NCBI GenBank assembly: GCA_013396655.1 | Contig: WBMV01008407.1 | Coordinates: 124,001-188,000, forward strand | From: Campylorhamphus procurvoides | Lineage: Eukaryota > Chordata > Aves > Passeriformes > Dendrocolaptidae | Direction of reading: 5' to 3' | Length of the DNA: 64,000 bases | In this document: one piece after another, positions 24,356 through 38,393 of the stretch | How positions within the stretch are numbered: position 1 is the stretch's first letter | Layout of the letters: every line of letters begins with the position of its first letter | Notes under the pieces: generated by a model | The model's input: only the letters and a program-made list of their open reading frames with translations | The model's database searches: none | What the model was told of the DNA's origin: nothing | Position numbers and translations under genes: made by a program

Positions 24356-27300
24356 AAACAGGCTAATTTAGTGATTCTTGCTTTTCCAGAGTTGTCTTGG
24401 GCCGGATTCTGGACCTTTCATAGCATAAGTGACTTGCAGAACTAAAGGGGACTTGTGTGGATAAATTTGAATAGGATTTTTCTCTTAAGATACTAACATG
24501 TTTAATCAATCTATTTGAAGCATTTGGGAGAAGAAAACTGGCCAGAAAATGAAGGAATAAAGGGAGATAAAGGCAGGTAGAACTTTGGGGGTCCAAAAGG
24601 AGTACATAGCTGCTAATGAATGAATTTGTTAGGAATGTGAGGAAAAGTACTTAATGAGCAGTACAAGTACTCATTATCCCTTTGAAGTGTGCACTTTTAC
24701 CTGGATAAGCTCCAGTTAGATTGTTACAAACTTATTGTCATTTCAGGCTTAGTAAATATACGTGACTGGTAGGGTTTGAAAAAAACACATCTGAAATGGT
24801 TATATACAGATGACTATTTATAATGTGTAAGCTCGCTATATGACTATATGACAGACTAAAGGAAGAACCTAATACTTTTCAGTGACATCTGTGTGTTAAA
24901 ACATTGTTGCTTATGTGCTAAATTGATTTTCAACATTATTGTAAATACAGAGACTAATGAGCAAAACCAAGGAGTGTGTACTGTTTAAAAGTGCCGTTTA
25001 AATGGGCAAGTACAAATTTGAAAAAGCAGGCATGAGTTAATGAAAGCATTTTTCTTTCTTCATGGCACATTTAATCAATGCTAATATAATATGCATCACT
25101 TAAGAGTTATGTTTGCCAACAGAAAAAAGAGGAAATGGCTGTGCTCTGAAACTTGTCAGTGTTTTATTTGCTGTGTCTTTGTGTATGGGTCATTCAAACC
25201 CATTTCTAATGTGATTTTAAAGAACTGTATGCATAAAACCTTAAGAATACAGATAGAGTTGTTTTTTAAAAAATGCAAGTATGTATAATGTTATCTGTGT
25301 AACTATTCAGCATTGTATTGGCCATGGCCCTGTGTTGTAAGATGCCTAGTTACATGAATCAAGCTGAGGAATGATTCCTTCTAGTAGTCTTAGTAAGAGT
25401 TTTGTAAAAGTTGCCCTGAGCAGACTTGTTTTTTTAAATGCCTGAAAAATGTTGTAGAAGTTGGTGTTTGTTTTCTTGTGGCATTCAGAGACTTTGATAA
25501 AGTGTATCAGATTAGCTTTAAAGCTCTGGTAACTTTTTCTTTTTACCAACCACCATGGGTACTTAAGTCAACTTAAGTGCAACTCTGATCTTGGCCTTCT
25601 GGTCTGCATCCAAAGGATGTATCATCTAACAGAGCCTCTTTGAGCATGGCATATTTTGTGGATAAGTGAGCTTGTTAGTGTTACATCAATGGTTTCTGGA
25701 ACAGAATGCACAATGATGTGTAGCTGTGAAAATAGCTTACTAAGCTGGTCTTGCTTAGTAATAGCAGTGAAGTCAACAGAAATTCTTTACGTTTCCAGAC
25801 TTTTGGATAAGCATATTTCTTTTCTAGAGGGGGATTTGAAATGCTGCAAAAAGAAGAAAACATACACTGTCAGTGTTAAAATAATTTATCTTGTCTAAGG
25901 TAGTTTGACAGTAGATCACTAAAATTTTAGAGAACGGTGGGTCTCATTAATATTCTTCTTCCCTGGTCTCACTGAAGGTTGGGTTGACAGGATGAAGATT
26001 GCAGTGCAAAGGGATGCCTGCCAGTCTCAGCACAACCCATTTCTCTTCCAACTTTTCAGCCTCATGTTGCTAGCATTGTACTGGGCTACTGGAAGTTGAA
26101 ACGAGACTGGAAAGGAGATAGGGGAGGCATAGGCTGGCATGAATGATCCCTCATAAGCTGAGTTGAGGGGCGAGCAGCACACAGTGAAGGCTGTAGAGGG
26201 TCTTGTACAGTTGTTTCCAAGACTGCAATAGTAATGTCATGTGGGCCCTTGTAGATTAAGATGTTTCTGCCATGTTGGTATGTTGCTTAATACTGGGTAG
26301 GACAGGCCTCTAAGGTGATATCAAGACAGTGTAATAAATGCTGATGGGAGAGTGGCTCATCATGTTCTCCCCTAAGGCAAGGTGTGGTCCTTTGCTCTAA
26401 CCAATCAATCCGTATATTTGCCTGTACTTGCAGTAGGGTATACTTTGCCTGTAAAGAAAATTCTAGAACAAGACACTGTTGTGTTTGAAAGACATTTGTT
26501 GTATTGCTCACTACTTCCCTGGAGGGCTCATGCACAGTGTTCCTGAGCAATAGCTGTGACTAGAGGAAACCACCAACTGATAGTGAGGGGATCGAAGGGG
26601 GAAGTTGTCTAACTGGACAAAAACTGTAATATTTCTGTTTCTTGTTTCACTGCCGCTGCCTTTCATGTCTTGCTAATATGACACTAAGTGCCCAAGCAGT
26701 GAAAGTAACATGAAATAGAATTATGTCTTTTAACAGAATGTTAAATGTGTGATGTTGCCCAAAGAGAAGTTGAACAGTCTGCACAATTGAAGTATATATT
26801 TATTATTTATCATATTTATTTCTGTGCATCTGCCTCTCTCCACGTTTATATGAAAACCCAAATTTTATAATTGGGAATCCTGCTCAAAATATTCTCTTCT
26901 GGATTTGAGCATTAATCAAAGATTGTAGTTACAGGCAAAATTTAGACCACTGAGCCTTATACAATGGAAGGGGTTCCCTCCAGGATTAGCATGGGACTTC
27001 TGAGTTGTTATCTGTCATGGTCTCTAAAGAGTGAGATAGTAGTTAACTGAGGAACTTTCCCTAAGTTGGGGAGGGGAAGCAGGGGAGTCTTGCATTCTTG
27101 TGAAGACAGTTTGCATTCTTCTTGCTATTCCATGTGATGGGCAAGTTTCCTTTTTGAAGTGCTCAGGAGGGAAGAGAGAAGAAACTGAACTGTTTCTTCA
27201 TACAAGACTTGGACAATGCTGGAAAATGTATAAATGAGTTACTGACAGTAAGATGTCAGATACTGTTGCTGATGGCTGAAGAATGCTGTGGTGACATACT

Positions 27301-29014
27301 CCTTTTGATATCTTTTGATATCCTTGCTGTTCTCCTCCGTAACCTGCTCTGTTTTTTGGTTGGCTGCTTTGTTGTGGACTTTTTGGCAGGACAGCTTTCT
27401 TAAGCAAAAGAGTGGTTCTCATATTTCTTTCTTAAGAAAGCAGAATTATCATATCCTTTGTGTTTTAATCAAACATATTTCTTTTCAAAGACTTAAGGAT
27501 CATAAGATGCTATTCAGGAGGACCAACTGTTTACCTTGCAGGCTCTTTTGTAAGCTTCACTTGTACAGCTTCCAGATATTTTGTTTGCTTAAGGGGAGGG
27601 AATGTCATGCAAAAGGCAAGTGTACCGTTATGCTGTAAATTTTATACCAGCCCTTCTTCAAAGGCTCTTCAGGAGAGTCTAGAGATAACATTCAAGAATA
27701 AATACTTCAATAATGGAGTGGGTTTGAATGCATTAACAATAATCTGTTCACTGTTTCCCCCTTCCCCATTTGAGAGTGAGTTCTTTAGTGGTCTAGAGGA
27801 GGAAACACAGGAACACTTGGGAATGTAAGCAGAAGCAACACAGGGTGTAGATATCAGAGCCTGAGGAATATTTTTTCCAAATTGGAGAAAATGCCCCCTG
27901 AGAAGTAGAGGAGGACAGGTGTATTACAGAGAATTAGGAAGGGAAGTGAGATCCAATTTCCTTCTGATAATTCTCCCTTTACCCTTCTTTTCTCCCTGAT
28001 ATGTCTTCGTTCATTGGAAGCATCCTAGTCATTGGTAGAAACATATGCCATTTTCTTTTTCAACACTGTTAGTAATGTCAACTGCTCATGTAGTCTGATT
28101 AAAAAAAATCATAAATGAGATTTTAGAATTTTGATTTACTTTATTTTTAAATTTACTGTCTCTGAGGTATTTCTTTTTACATTGTTAAGACTTATTCTGT
28201 GAAATTATTGCTATACTAAACACTATATCAGAATTTTGTTTTTATCACTGCTGGTTGAGGATGCTGTGTTTTTCCAAACCAGCTGCAGGATTGTGTCCAT
28301 ATTAAATTATGCTCTAGTGATTACAAAAGGTGCCTTTCAAAAAGCGGCAAAGTATATTGCAAAAGAATTCCATAATTTTTCTTATTTTCATATATGCTAC
28401 TATTGAAAAACTGATTACCATGTTAAACACCCTTTAAAGCTAAGAGCCATTTATGCCATTAAAACATGTCCAGAGTCCCAGTACTGTGTCCTCCAGAAAA
28501 ACACCTGTGAGTGACCTGCAGCCTCTTCCTAGGAACAAACCAAGCTCTTTCAAATGCATCCACAAGCTCCTTTAATCTGGTAGTGGTCCACAAGATCTGC
28601 TTTTTGTGTAGCTGATAGAACATAAGTGCTATCTTGTTGGCTGCCACTGCACTAAGCAAAATGCAAAGTGCAGTGGTCTGTATCTTAAGCTATATAGTGG
28701 TTGGAATAGTGAAAGCAGTTAGGACAGAGCATCATACATGATCCTCTAAAGGCAGGTGCTCTGTGCATGCCTTCAGCAAGTAACTGGTTTCCTGGTAGTT
28801 GTATATGCAGCACAAGGTTTCTGCTGAACACAATAAATCTATTCATCTGTTTTAGGGTGGTAAGTGTTCTAGTTTCCTTCCTTTTTTTTCTTGGCCTGTT
28901 AGTTTGGCTTTAGCAAGAAAGTTTTAATGCAGGAGGGTATTGGGTTTCACTATATTTACCTGATAGGATCAAGCTGTAGAGTTCTGGTTTTTGATTGGCA
29001 CAAGAAGTTTGATC

Positions 29015-30790
29015 ATTTAAATTGGAAGAAGACTCTAAAAGTCATCGGGACTTATTCCCTGTTCAGTGCAAGACTAACTTAGATGGGTTTGCTCAGGCTT
29101 ATTCACAGTCATCTTAAAAATCCAAGGACAGAAGTTCTGTAACTTCCCTGAGCAGCTGTTTTAGTGTTGGATCAAAACCTTGTTGAAAGTTTTCTCTGAA
29201 AAATCTGTCTGGTGATGCAGGTTGTGCACAGTGTCTCTTGTCCTATCACTGCATCTTTGAGAAGAGTCTGGCACTGCCTTCTCTATAACCTCTGATGAGG
29301 TCACTGGTAGCAGCAGTAATGACTTCCTCTTCTTAAGACTGAACAAATGCAGCTGTCTCAGCCTCTCCTTGTATAACCTGTTCTTCAGTCACTGCTCACC
29401 TTCATAACCATCTGCTGGACTTCACTCTCATATGTTAATGTCTTGTACAGACAGTCTAAAAGCCAGAGAGAATCCTTCACATGTGGTCACACAAGGAGCA
29501 AATGAAAGGAAAGAGTCACTTCCCTTGGTCTGCTGGCTACACTTTTGCTAACACAGCTCAGTATGCAGTTGTCTTTCCTTCAAGGGTCATGCTACTGACT
29601 CCTCTTCAACTTACTCCCCAATACTTTTTCTGCAAAACTGTTTTTCTATCTGGTTGGCTCCCAACCTTTTGAGATTATTCTACATGAAATGCAGGATTTT
29701 GCCTTTGTCGGACTTAAGGTTTCTGTCAGACTGTTTCTTCAGCCAGTTGCGAGATCTGTCTGAATATCAGGTCTCCCCTCTAGCTCATAAGCTACTTCAC
29801 CCAGTTCCATATTCTTGTGAAGTTGCTGAGGGGGCAGTTTGTTTCATCATTCTGGTCATGAGTAAAGACAAACCTTACACTCATACTGATCTGAAAAAAC
29901 TCCATTTGAGGCCTTTTGGGCATGATATCTTTGGTTACAGCCCTTTGAGCTCAGCAGTTCAGCTGCTGCGCCACTCACTTGATAGTTCACTTATTTAGTT
30001 CATGTATGACTGATTTTGGTCTAAGCATACTTTGAGACGCTGCGTTAGAATCTAGCTAAAGTCAAGGCAGGCGATTTCCACTATTCCTCTCATTTACAGA
30101 GCCAAATGGCTCACTACAGAAAACAGTCAGATTGATTTACTTATTCCAAATATACGCTGGACAGAGGCGGCTTCTGGAAAGAAAATTAGTCTCCGTAATT
30201 CTCCTAGTAACTCAAGAATATACATTTGGTCTGATTCTGTGGCTCTGTGTACGTCCAGTTTGCTTAAGAGCTTTCTGACTTGGTCTTCTGCTCATGTGGG
30301 TAATGCTTTTCCCTAGCTCTCTACTAGTATGCTCAGGCCTCATCAGTAGAAAGTTAAAGACAGCATTGAGTGTCTAAGCCTTTTCCATGTACTGTGTTAC
30401 TATGTCACCTGCTAGTTGAGCAGCCGGCCTACAATTTTCTTAAGTCTTCCTTTTGTTGCCAGCATACCCATAGAAGCCTTCTGCACTACTCTTAAGAACC
30501 CTCTCAACTCCAGCTGAGTTTGGACTGCTGCCTGCTCAAGCAGTGTTTCTCTACTCCTACCAAATATTTATCTGCTTACCTCTACCTTCTGTGTGCTTCT
30601 TTTTTTAAACTCATCCAGAAATTCTGTCTTCTGCCATGCAGATTTTTGCACAGTGAAGTGAATTGGTTTTGTGCTCCAAAGACAGTGTCCTTGAAGATGA
30701 ACAGGGCCCTTTTGGATTTCAGAGCTGCATTCTATGAGTGGCCTGAATTGTTATTAAGACTTGAGTGCCTTCAGGTCTTGTTGCTTTATT
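29015..30790 (-). mobile_element. Ancient, heavily mutated CR1 LINE
   Basis: A diverged CR1 in minus orientation, antisense to ERP44. On the plus strand the order follows a CR1 complement. A GGTTTGCTCAGG segment and AACTTCCCTGAGCAGCTGTT come near 29090-29160, then CTGAACAAATGCAGCTGTCTCAGCC (about 29338-29362). The reverse-transcriptase region follows at 29480-30110, recognisable by CTGCTGGCTACACTTTTGCTAAC-like and TAAAGTCAAGGCAGG-like blocks. The 5' linker near 30650-30760 includes GTCCTTGAAGATGAACAG. Many indels and stops indicate great age; the boundaries are approximate. Confidence 0.75.
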
Positions 30791-32778
30791 CAGTGGTTCT
30801 GTAAGGTACTTTTTCTTTTTTTTTTAAATTAAGTATCATAGTAGATTATAGATGGGATTTAGTGTAAGCCCCAGTCATTGGTGACCTATATGTCAAAGTT
30901 TCATTATCAGCAGCAATGAAGTGAAACACTGGAAGTCCAATGGATTGCTTCCTGGAAGACAGAAATTACCACATTTTATGTGTTGGAGTCTCCCAGCTGT
31001 TTCACTTTGGGACCAAAATCAATGATATGCTAAACCACAGAGAGATTTCAGTTACATGGTTTGCTGCACTGAGTTTCAAAGGAAAATACTTCTCTGTGGC
31101 TTAGATTTCTTTAGTGACTGAAACTTTGTATTCTAAATGGTATTCATGAAAAGGAACCTGAGCAGAAGGTAGGGCTCTAGAAAGAGTTAAGTAAATGACC
31201 CTGTTCCTTGGCATACTTTTTGCAGCCAGTGTGTCTTCTGTTGTCTGGCATAGTGATTCTTGCATGTTTCTTGTGTGTGTTTCATTGAGGTACATCCAAA
31301 AAAAAAAAAAGTAAAGCTGTCAGGTTTTTTGGGTTTTATTTTCATAGATTTGTAAAAAGGAGAGAAGAAGAACAGTTTAATCTCTGTTGTAAGACAACTG
31401 GCAGTAAAGTTTATATTTTATCTCCAAGTGGATTTGTGTGGCAATTGGACATAAACATGGAGAGAACTTGTTCATTAGGAACTCTGCAAGGAAGTATTTT
31501 GAAAGGCAAGGAATAGGTGCCTGTTCCAATGGTCTCAAAAAAGAAAACAACAGCTGTGATAGTGTTTTGCTGTTTCCCATAGCTGTCGTGATTATGAAGT
31601 GATGATATAATTAACTTTCTCAAAATCTTCACAAAGGGGAAGCTTTTCATTGATGTATCCCTATTTGTAATCCTAAGAAGAGCTTTTTGTTCCTTTAGTC
31701 AGTCTATCACATCTGACTTAGAGTTTATTGAAATCCTTTTTCCTAACTCTTGCTGAAAGCACTTAGCTCCTATATTCTTTGCCAGTCATAAAAATTATGA
31801 ATTTTCATAAACATGTATATTTTGTCCTTTCTTCTTTTTTTCCCCCTCCCTTCTCCCCATTGAGTCAATTCACTTGGGATTTTGGACAGAATGATTGAAA
31901 GGAAAGTTGGTTGCTTCACAAATGTAATTAAGAGATTATGTGGTGCAGGGGGTGAACAGTTAGAGGTTCTTTCCTACTAATGATCGGTTAATTAGTGAAG
32001 GGAGCTCAGCGAGTGTTCAGGCCTCTCAGGAATTACTTTTGAATGACATTTAAAACTGCTGTAGTTAAAAAGGTAAAATTGCAGGGGGGAGAGGTCTTTT
32101 TATTTTTAGTATTTTTTTTCTGTCAACATAGGCCAGCAGAATTTGCTAAACTGGGGCAAATATGCACATATAGTTAGTATTATATAGCTATAGAACATTA
32201 TTTTAGAACAAGCCAATACATATCTGTGATGCTGTGCTGAGGATTTTGGTAACAGTTTTGGTCGCAGCAGTCCTCTGTGTTTGCTACATGAAGCTGGTTA
32301 ATTGCAGAGCCAGGGTGTCTGATACTTGTTCCCAGTTCAAGCACTGCACCATGTTGATGTGTTCATACTATTTTTAGGACCAGTTTGGAATACTTGCTTG
32401 AGTATTTTTGTGGGAGTCAGCTAGAAGCTGGCAGGTTTAATATTTGTGGAGGGAGGTAAACCAGTAATGGAGTATAGCTGTATGATTTTCTTTTGTGCAT
32501 TTCAAAATATCCATGGCATGTGTCCTGTCCTCTGCATTATTTACTCTTCTTCTGTCCAGAGTTATCTGGCATAAATTGACTGCATATGTGCAGGCCCTTA
32601 GCAACTGTTTAGGGTAGAAAGAAAATAGCTCTTACACAGCCTGAAATTAGCCACTCATTCTTCAAGGTACCTGTGGCTGTGGTCCCAAAGGTGAATTTTT
32701 CTCTTCAGGTTCAGGTAGCGTTGCTTTAGTCAATGCTCTTCAATAGAAGATACCTGGGGAATTAATTGGAACAGGTAT

Positions 32779-32818
32779 CTTTTTTTTCTCTTTTTCTTTT
32801 TTTTTTTCTTTTTTTTTT
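32779..32818. repeat. T-rich tract
   Basis: About 40 bases of T runs interrupted by single C bases, in ERP44 intron 1. Confidence 0.7.
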
Positions 32819-35800
32819 CAGTCCTCATTTAAATTGGGAGATTTTTCCCACTGCCAACTTGTCAATTAGAATGCAGCTGGGAAGTAGTGTTTCTCAATGG
32901 CTTTACTGTATGGGCAAACACTTCATGCACTGCAAAGAGCGACATTGCAAAGTACTGCAACTCTCTTTTGATAGTTGCACAAACAAAACCTTAGGCTCCC
33001 GCTGAAATATTAGGAGGTAATCTGAAAAGTGGCATCTCAATCATGCTGAAGGAAAAACAATCTGTGACACAAGAAGGGTCTTGGTCGTATTGCTGCTAAT
33101 AGCTCTAGATCTAAGGTTAATAAACAGGGGTGGTTGTGTCTGTATTCGTGTGTGGGTTAGTTCTGGAGGAGATTGCAGGGCGTAATGTGACCATGTCATG
33201 CTAAAACTGGAAGAGGGCAAGAGTTTAGCTTGAACTGCTGATTGTCATAGAATCATCCCTACATTTGTTGCTCTGCCTTAGGGGTGTTGCTCCATTGTTT
33301 AGTTCTAATCGTCATCATCTTTAGTGTCAAACAAGGATGACCTGAATCAAGGTGGCTGTGTTTCTGTATTTTCAAAAGGATTTTGTTGTTTGCAAGTACA
33401 AATAGGCAGCAGCACTAATGTGAATGGTACAATTAAAACAGTGTTATCAGAGACTGGTTTGTCCACTTCTCCTTCCTTATGCTGTCTTTAGAGTGCAAGT
33501 TAAACCAGTGTGTTTTGAGTACTTTTGTGTGGGCTGGGTGAGGAGTATGACCCCAGCTGTATTTTTGATTTTAGCATTTTGTCTACTTTTTGCTTTTACT
33601 GCCCTTTTTTTGTTCTCACTAACCCTCAGCTGCGTGGTTTAAAGCAGTGTGGGTCCAGCATCCAGAGCTGCAGGATCGTGTTATTTCAACTATAAATCCT
33701 AATAATACATGAAATGCAGATTTCTCCAGCACTGCATTTTGATTATGCCACCTGACTACTATTTTATCTAAATTGATTCTTAGGTGGTTTTAGCATGAAG
33801 GGCTAGTTGATGTGTGTTTACAGTGGCCCTTATTCTGGCATTTGAGCAGTTGATTTTGGTAATTCATTTTTTGATAATACATTTGAAACAAGTTCCAGCC
33901 TGAAAGGTAAAGCTGTACAGGGTTGTCTTTGCTTAAAGTTCACACTTTTCTTGATAAGGCAAAGATCTGAGAACATTATGCTTGATAGCAGAGAAGTAAA
34001 AATGTATCAACATTGCAACTGTGTTGTATAATTAATAGAAAGCTAAGCAGCTAGACGTAAGGGTTGAAATTGATAATTTCACTTCAAATGAGCTGGTTTT
34101 GTCTTGAAGAATAAACTCAGTATGTATTAGAATCTACCAAAATAGAAATTGTTATTTTTGAAGGAGTAGAATGTGTGTGGGCACCAAGTGTGGAAAATTC
34201 AGTTATTTACTAATATGTTCAATCCTTCAGATTATTCCAAGGTAGCAAATATTCATGTGACATAGAAAATATGGTTTCTTGTGGAAACACAACATCTACT
34301 TTCTTTCTCCCTCTAAGATTATGCTTTAAAGGAGAGATTCTGAATTCCATGGCCACTCCTTTCACAGAATACCATAGAAGTTATTGTTTCATTTTAATAA
34401 GCATTTTCATCACCAGTCCAAGAATGTACAAAACATACATGTTATTAAAAAGGAAAATATCTAATTTCATGTTCTGCAACAACCCTGTATGTAATGACTA
34501 CAAAGGGCACAGGAAAGACTGTAGAAGATCATAATGAATAACAGGGTAATATGTTGCTTTCTGTAATGATCCATCTGCCTCTCAAAACACAGTTCTTAAT
34601 AAGCCTTCTATTTAGACTCAACTATTTATATGAAAGGACTCACAATTTCTTCTCTATTGTTACACATCAAAATAATTTCTAAAATATTTCAGGTCCAGGG
34701 TTTAAACTGTCTACAATAAATGTTTGTGCTGATGGGTTTTACATGTGAAAGCAATGGCCAAAATAGACAGTGAGTCTTTTTCCTTGACTTAGTGAAAATA
34801 GGGCAGCAAACTAGTCTGCTGTGCTGGCCTTGCCAGAGTCTTGACCAGACAAGACTGAGCTGCCCTTTATTTTGTATTGCTGGATCATACTTTAACAATT
34901 CGAGAACCTTGAGGGTACTGGCTTTCATGTACAGCAACAGCTGTTTAATTTGTGCTAATCATTTTAAGATTGTACTTGTATTTCATGTGCTTTATTCCTT
35001 CTTGAAAGTCTATCTTTGTACTGTTGCCAGAAAATCAGAGCAATTGGTAGACATGGAAAAGGAAGAGTTATCAGAACATGAGGTTGTGGGGTTTTTTTCC
35101 TAAAAAGCTGCGAAAATTCGACTTTTTCTTTCAGGGGAATTCTAGCTGTTTGTGTAAAAGACAAAGTTTGGTACATGAAATATCTAAAGATTTGGATTTT
35201 AGTTTCCTGGGGAGCGCAATTCATGGCTTTAAAGCTGTAAAACAGGCTTTAAGGTAGATTCCTATTTCTGAGGATGTGGAGCACTCTGAACAACATTCAT
35301 GAAGTAATACAATTGTTCAGATGTCTGTTTACATCTTTTGTACATGTATGGACTGTGTTGCTTCTAAGTGGATGTTTAAGGCATGGGAACCAGTGGAGAT
35401 TAACCTTTTCCTTCCAGACCAAGAGAAATAACCTGAAAATTACAAATAGTTCAAGAAAATAAATTGCAGGTCTTATCTCTAACATTTTTTAGACACACCT
35501 CACATCATTTTTTGAGCCCTGACTAAATATTTCTATAAAAGACAATGATCCATAGATTTGTGCCCAGAGAGTTAAGCTTTAGAATTGTGCTTGGGTGCAT
35601 GATTCTGCTACTAGTAGCTTTATGGAAAAAATGCAGTTCATTGGACTGCACTTTGTGATACTGAGGTTTAATTTTCATCTCTGCAATGGAGTTTTTGAAT
35701 GAACATCTTATGTCTTCTGATAACAGTTCAGTAACTGTTGAGAGGTTAAGTTACCTGTTTTTCTGGGAATCTTCAGTGCTTCAGGCCACTGAGGGATTTC

Positions 35801-38349
35801 TGTGGCTGCAAATCATTGCCAGTTGTACACAACAGTCCTACAGCTCTTTTGCTTCTGTGTAAAGTTCAGTTGTAGGAACCATTAGCTGTGAGTCCTTTTT
35901 CCTGATTTGGAGTTTCAAAGCAGTATAATTTGGATTTTCAAAGGTACGGTTAGAAATTGTGATTATTTTTTTTGTTTGTTTCCATCCAATATTTTCATTG
36001 GGAAAAAAAGTATTAATAAGACATGTAGCTACACCAAATATTCCTTCCTGACATTTAAAAATGGGAGTAGATGACAAGATATGTGGAGGAAAAAAATCAC
36101 ATTACCACTTTTTAATATGGTGGTCTCTTCCTAGTTCTGTGCAGTTGTAGCACTGTTTGGCTAAATGAGTATAAACGTGAATGGTATGTCAAGGTTAAAG
36201 AAGTAAGCTTACTTTTCTAATGCATATATTTTCTGTATTTCAGTTTAGTTAGATATCTTTCTTCATTCTCATGAAAGTAAGTAACTGTACTCTTTAAATT
36301 AAAGTAGCTTCCCTTGAGCATTTTAAATTTCCCTGATTAAGATATGGTTCTTGTGTGAAGAATAATAGAAAAATTATTTTTTGTTACCCATTTAAACGTT
36401 GCTCTGAAAACTTAAATGTAACCCAGAAGTGATTGTTAGTTAGTGTTTTGAACTAATATAGCTTTGTCTTATAGTCCTGTAATGAAAGCAGCTTACATTA
36501 CTAAATGAAAATACTGCATAATCAACAGGGATGGCAGCAGTCAAAGTTACGAAACTGGGCACAACCTGGAATCAAGTGGTGACAATTAAGAGTCAGACTA
36601 TTCTCACTGAGAGGGTGAATAATGTTCCCTTTTGGTTTTTCCCCACCATTCTCTATTTACTGTTCTCTCTCTCTGCTCTGAACTTTGTGCTTCATTATAG
36701 GGCTTTTGGCAACGCCACCAGCGATATGCTCCTGACTGATGGTTCTGAAGCCAAAAGTCAGGGGTTCTTACAACGACTGCCAGCTTTGGCGTTGCTGTCT
36801 CCTGGGATTGCTTTCAGTTTGTATCATCCTGCAGCAGGCTGTAAACCTGTCTGCTTCCTGTTGTCCAGGAGTTTAATGCAAACCTCAGAGTAGCAGCAGA
36901 TTAGTGGCATGCATAAAGAAAGAGGTACTCAGGGAGCAGAAGTCAGACGCAGAGTCCTGTAGGGCTTGGACTTCAGGTAGTAACTTCAGCATGTCAATCT
37001 GGATTAGATGTGGGCAAGAGCTGGTTGGTGAATGTTAAATGATTTTGCGCTAGAGGAGAAAGACAGTTTAGTTGTGTACCTTTAGGATTTCCCAGCAGGA
37101 GGAAAACGTAAATGGAAAGTTTAGCAACTGAAAATGAAGGCGGTTCTTGTTGACTGCCTTGCAGGTGTAGTACTAATTAGAAATCATAGTGCTCCAAGTA
37201 TACATTTTCTGTATTCTTTGGGTAGTTTGCTTTTGAAGTGAGGACCTGTTTCATTATGTGCATTAAAAAATAAAGACATGAAGAACTAAAATGCAACAGA
37301 CCTGTTTTTATTTTCCTTTTCTTGTAGTTTTAAGATTTCATCTGTTAAACTCTTCTGCAAGAAAGTGATATGTAAAGTATGATAAACTTAAAAAAGAAAT
37401 ACCACTAAACCTGCAGACCTGTCTCTTGTTTCCAGTTAGTAATTAAAGAACAGCCCTAACTGGTAAGAGTAAAATGTTGATAAAAGGTTGACCTAAATCT
37501 CCTCAATAACCTCTGGGCTTTATTAATTGGACATGTGGAGTGGCAATTGAACAGCAACGCTGTCAGTAGAAGGTGAATTGAAACTGCATGTGCTTTTATT
37601 TGCTCTTTGTGAAAGGAGTATGAAAGCTGGCAGAGGTCTGCTCTTGGGGGTGAGTTGAGTAGGTTCTGTCCAGGCATTTTGTTTTGTGTAAGGCTGCTTG
37701 TGTGGCATTGCGCAGTGTCAGGGCAGGATGATAATGGCTTTCAGGTAGAAACAATCAGAATAAATCTCAGCTGATTTGTAGTTATTCCTCAGAACTGACT
37801 GGTATTGGCTGTGGGCAGAAGTGGCTTAAGTCATTGACTAACTTCAGGAGGATCAACATTTGATCAGAATACTAACATTTCTGTAATAATTAAACTTCCC
37901 AATAAAAACATGGCCAGTGTTATCTTCAGAAACTTTCAGGAACTTGAACTGTAATGTTCCTGCTTTACTTGCCAGTGTTTCTGAGGACCAGAAGAGTAAA
38001 AATACTTGTGTCATCTCCTCTTCTTCCCTTTGCTCATATGAGCTAAATTTTATCTTTCTGAAGGCATTGTATAGTTCTGACTTTTTCCCTCCAGCAATGT
38101 ATTCTGTAAGTGCATAAAGCTTTCTGCATTTGTTTTAGTCTATAGTTTATCTTGTCATTTGTAGTGTTAAATGATTGTGAGTAGATTATGAACATACCAA
38201 TTAACTTGTGCGGTTTCACTCATGGATTTAATATTTTAATATTCTACTCTATCTTTATTTTTCAAAATCTTTTTATTTCATAACGACTTAGTTTTACCTT
38301 CAGATTTTCATAATTTAAACATTTAAAAAAAGAAATATATAAACCTGTA

Positions 38350-38393
38350 TCTATATATACCTATAGACATATATATATACACACACACCCCCC
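38350..38393. repeat. TA/CA simple repeat
   Basis: Interrupted TATA repeats followed by (AC)n and a C run, in ERP44 intron 1. Confidence 0.7.

Noticed and set aside
36531..36893. Frame of 120 codons starting MAAVKVTKLGTTW as a novel gene in ERP44 intron 1
   Set aside because: No recognisable family, no conserved splice context, and similar-sized frames occur by chance in the window.
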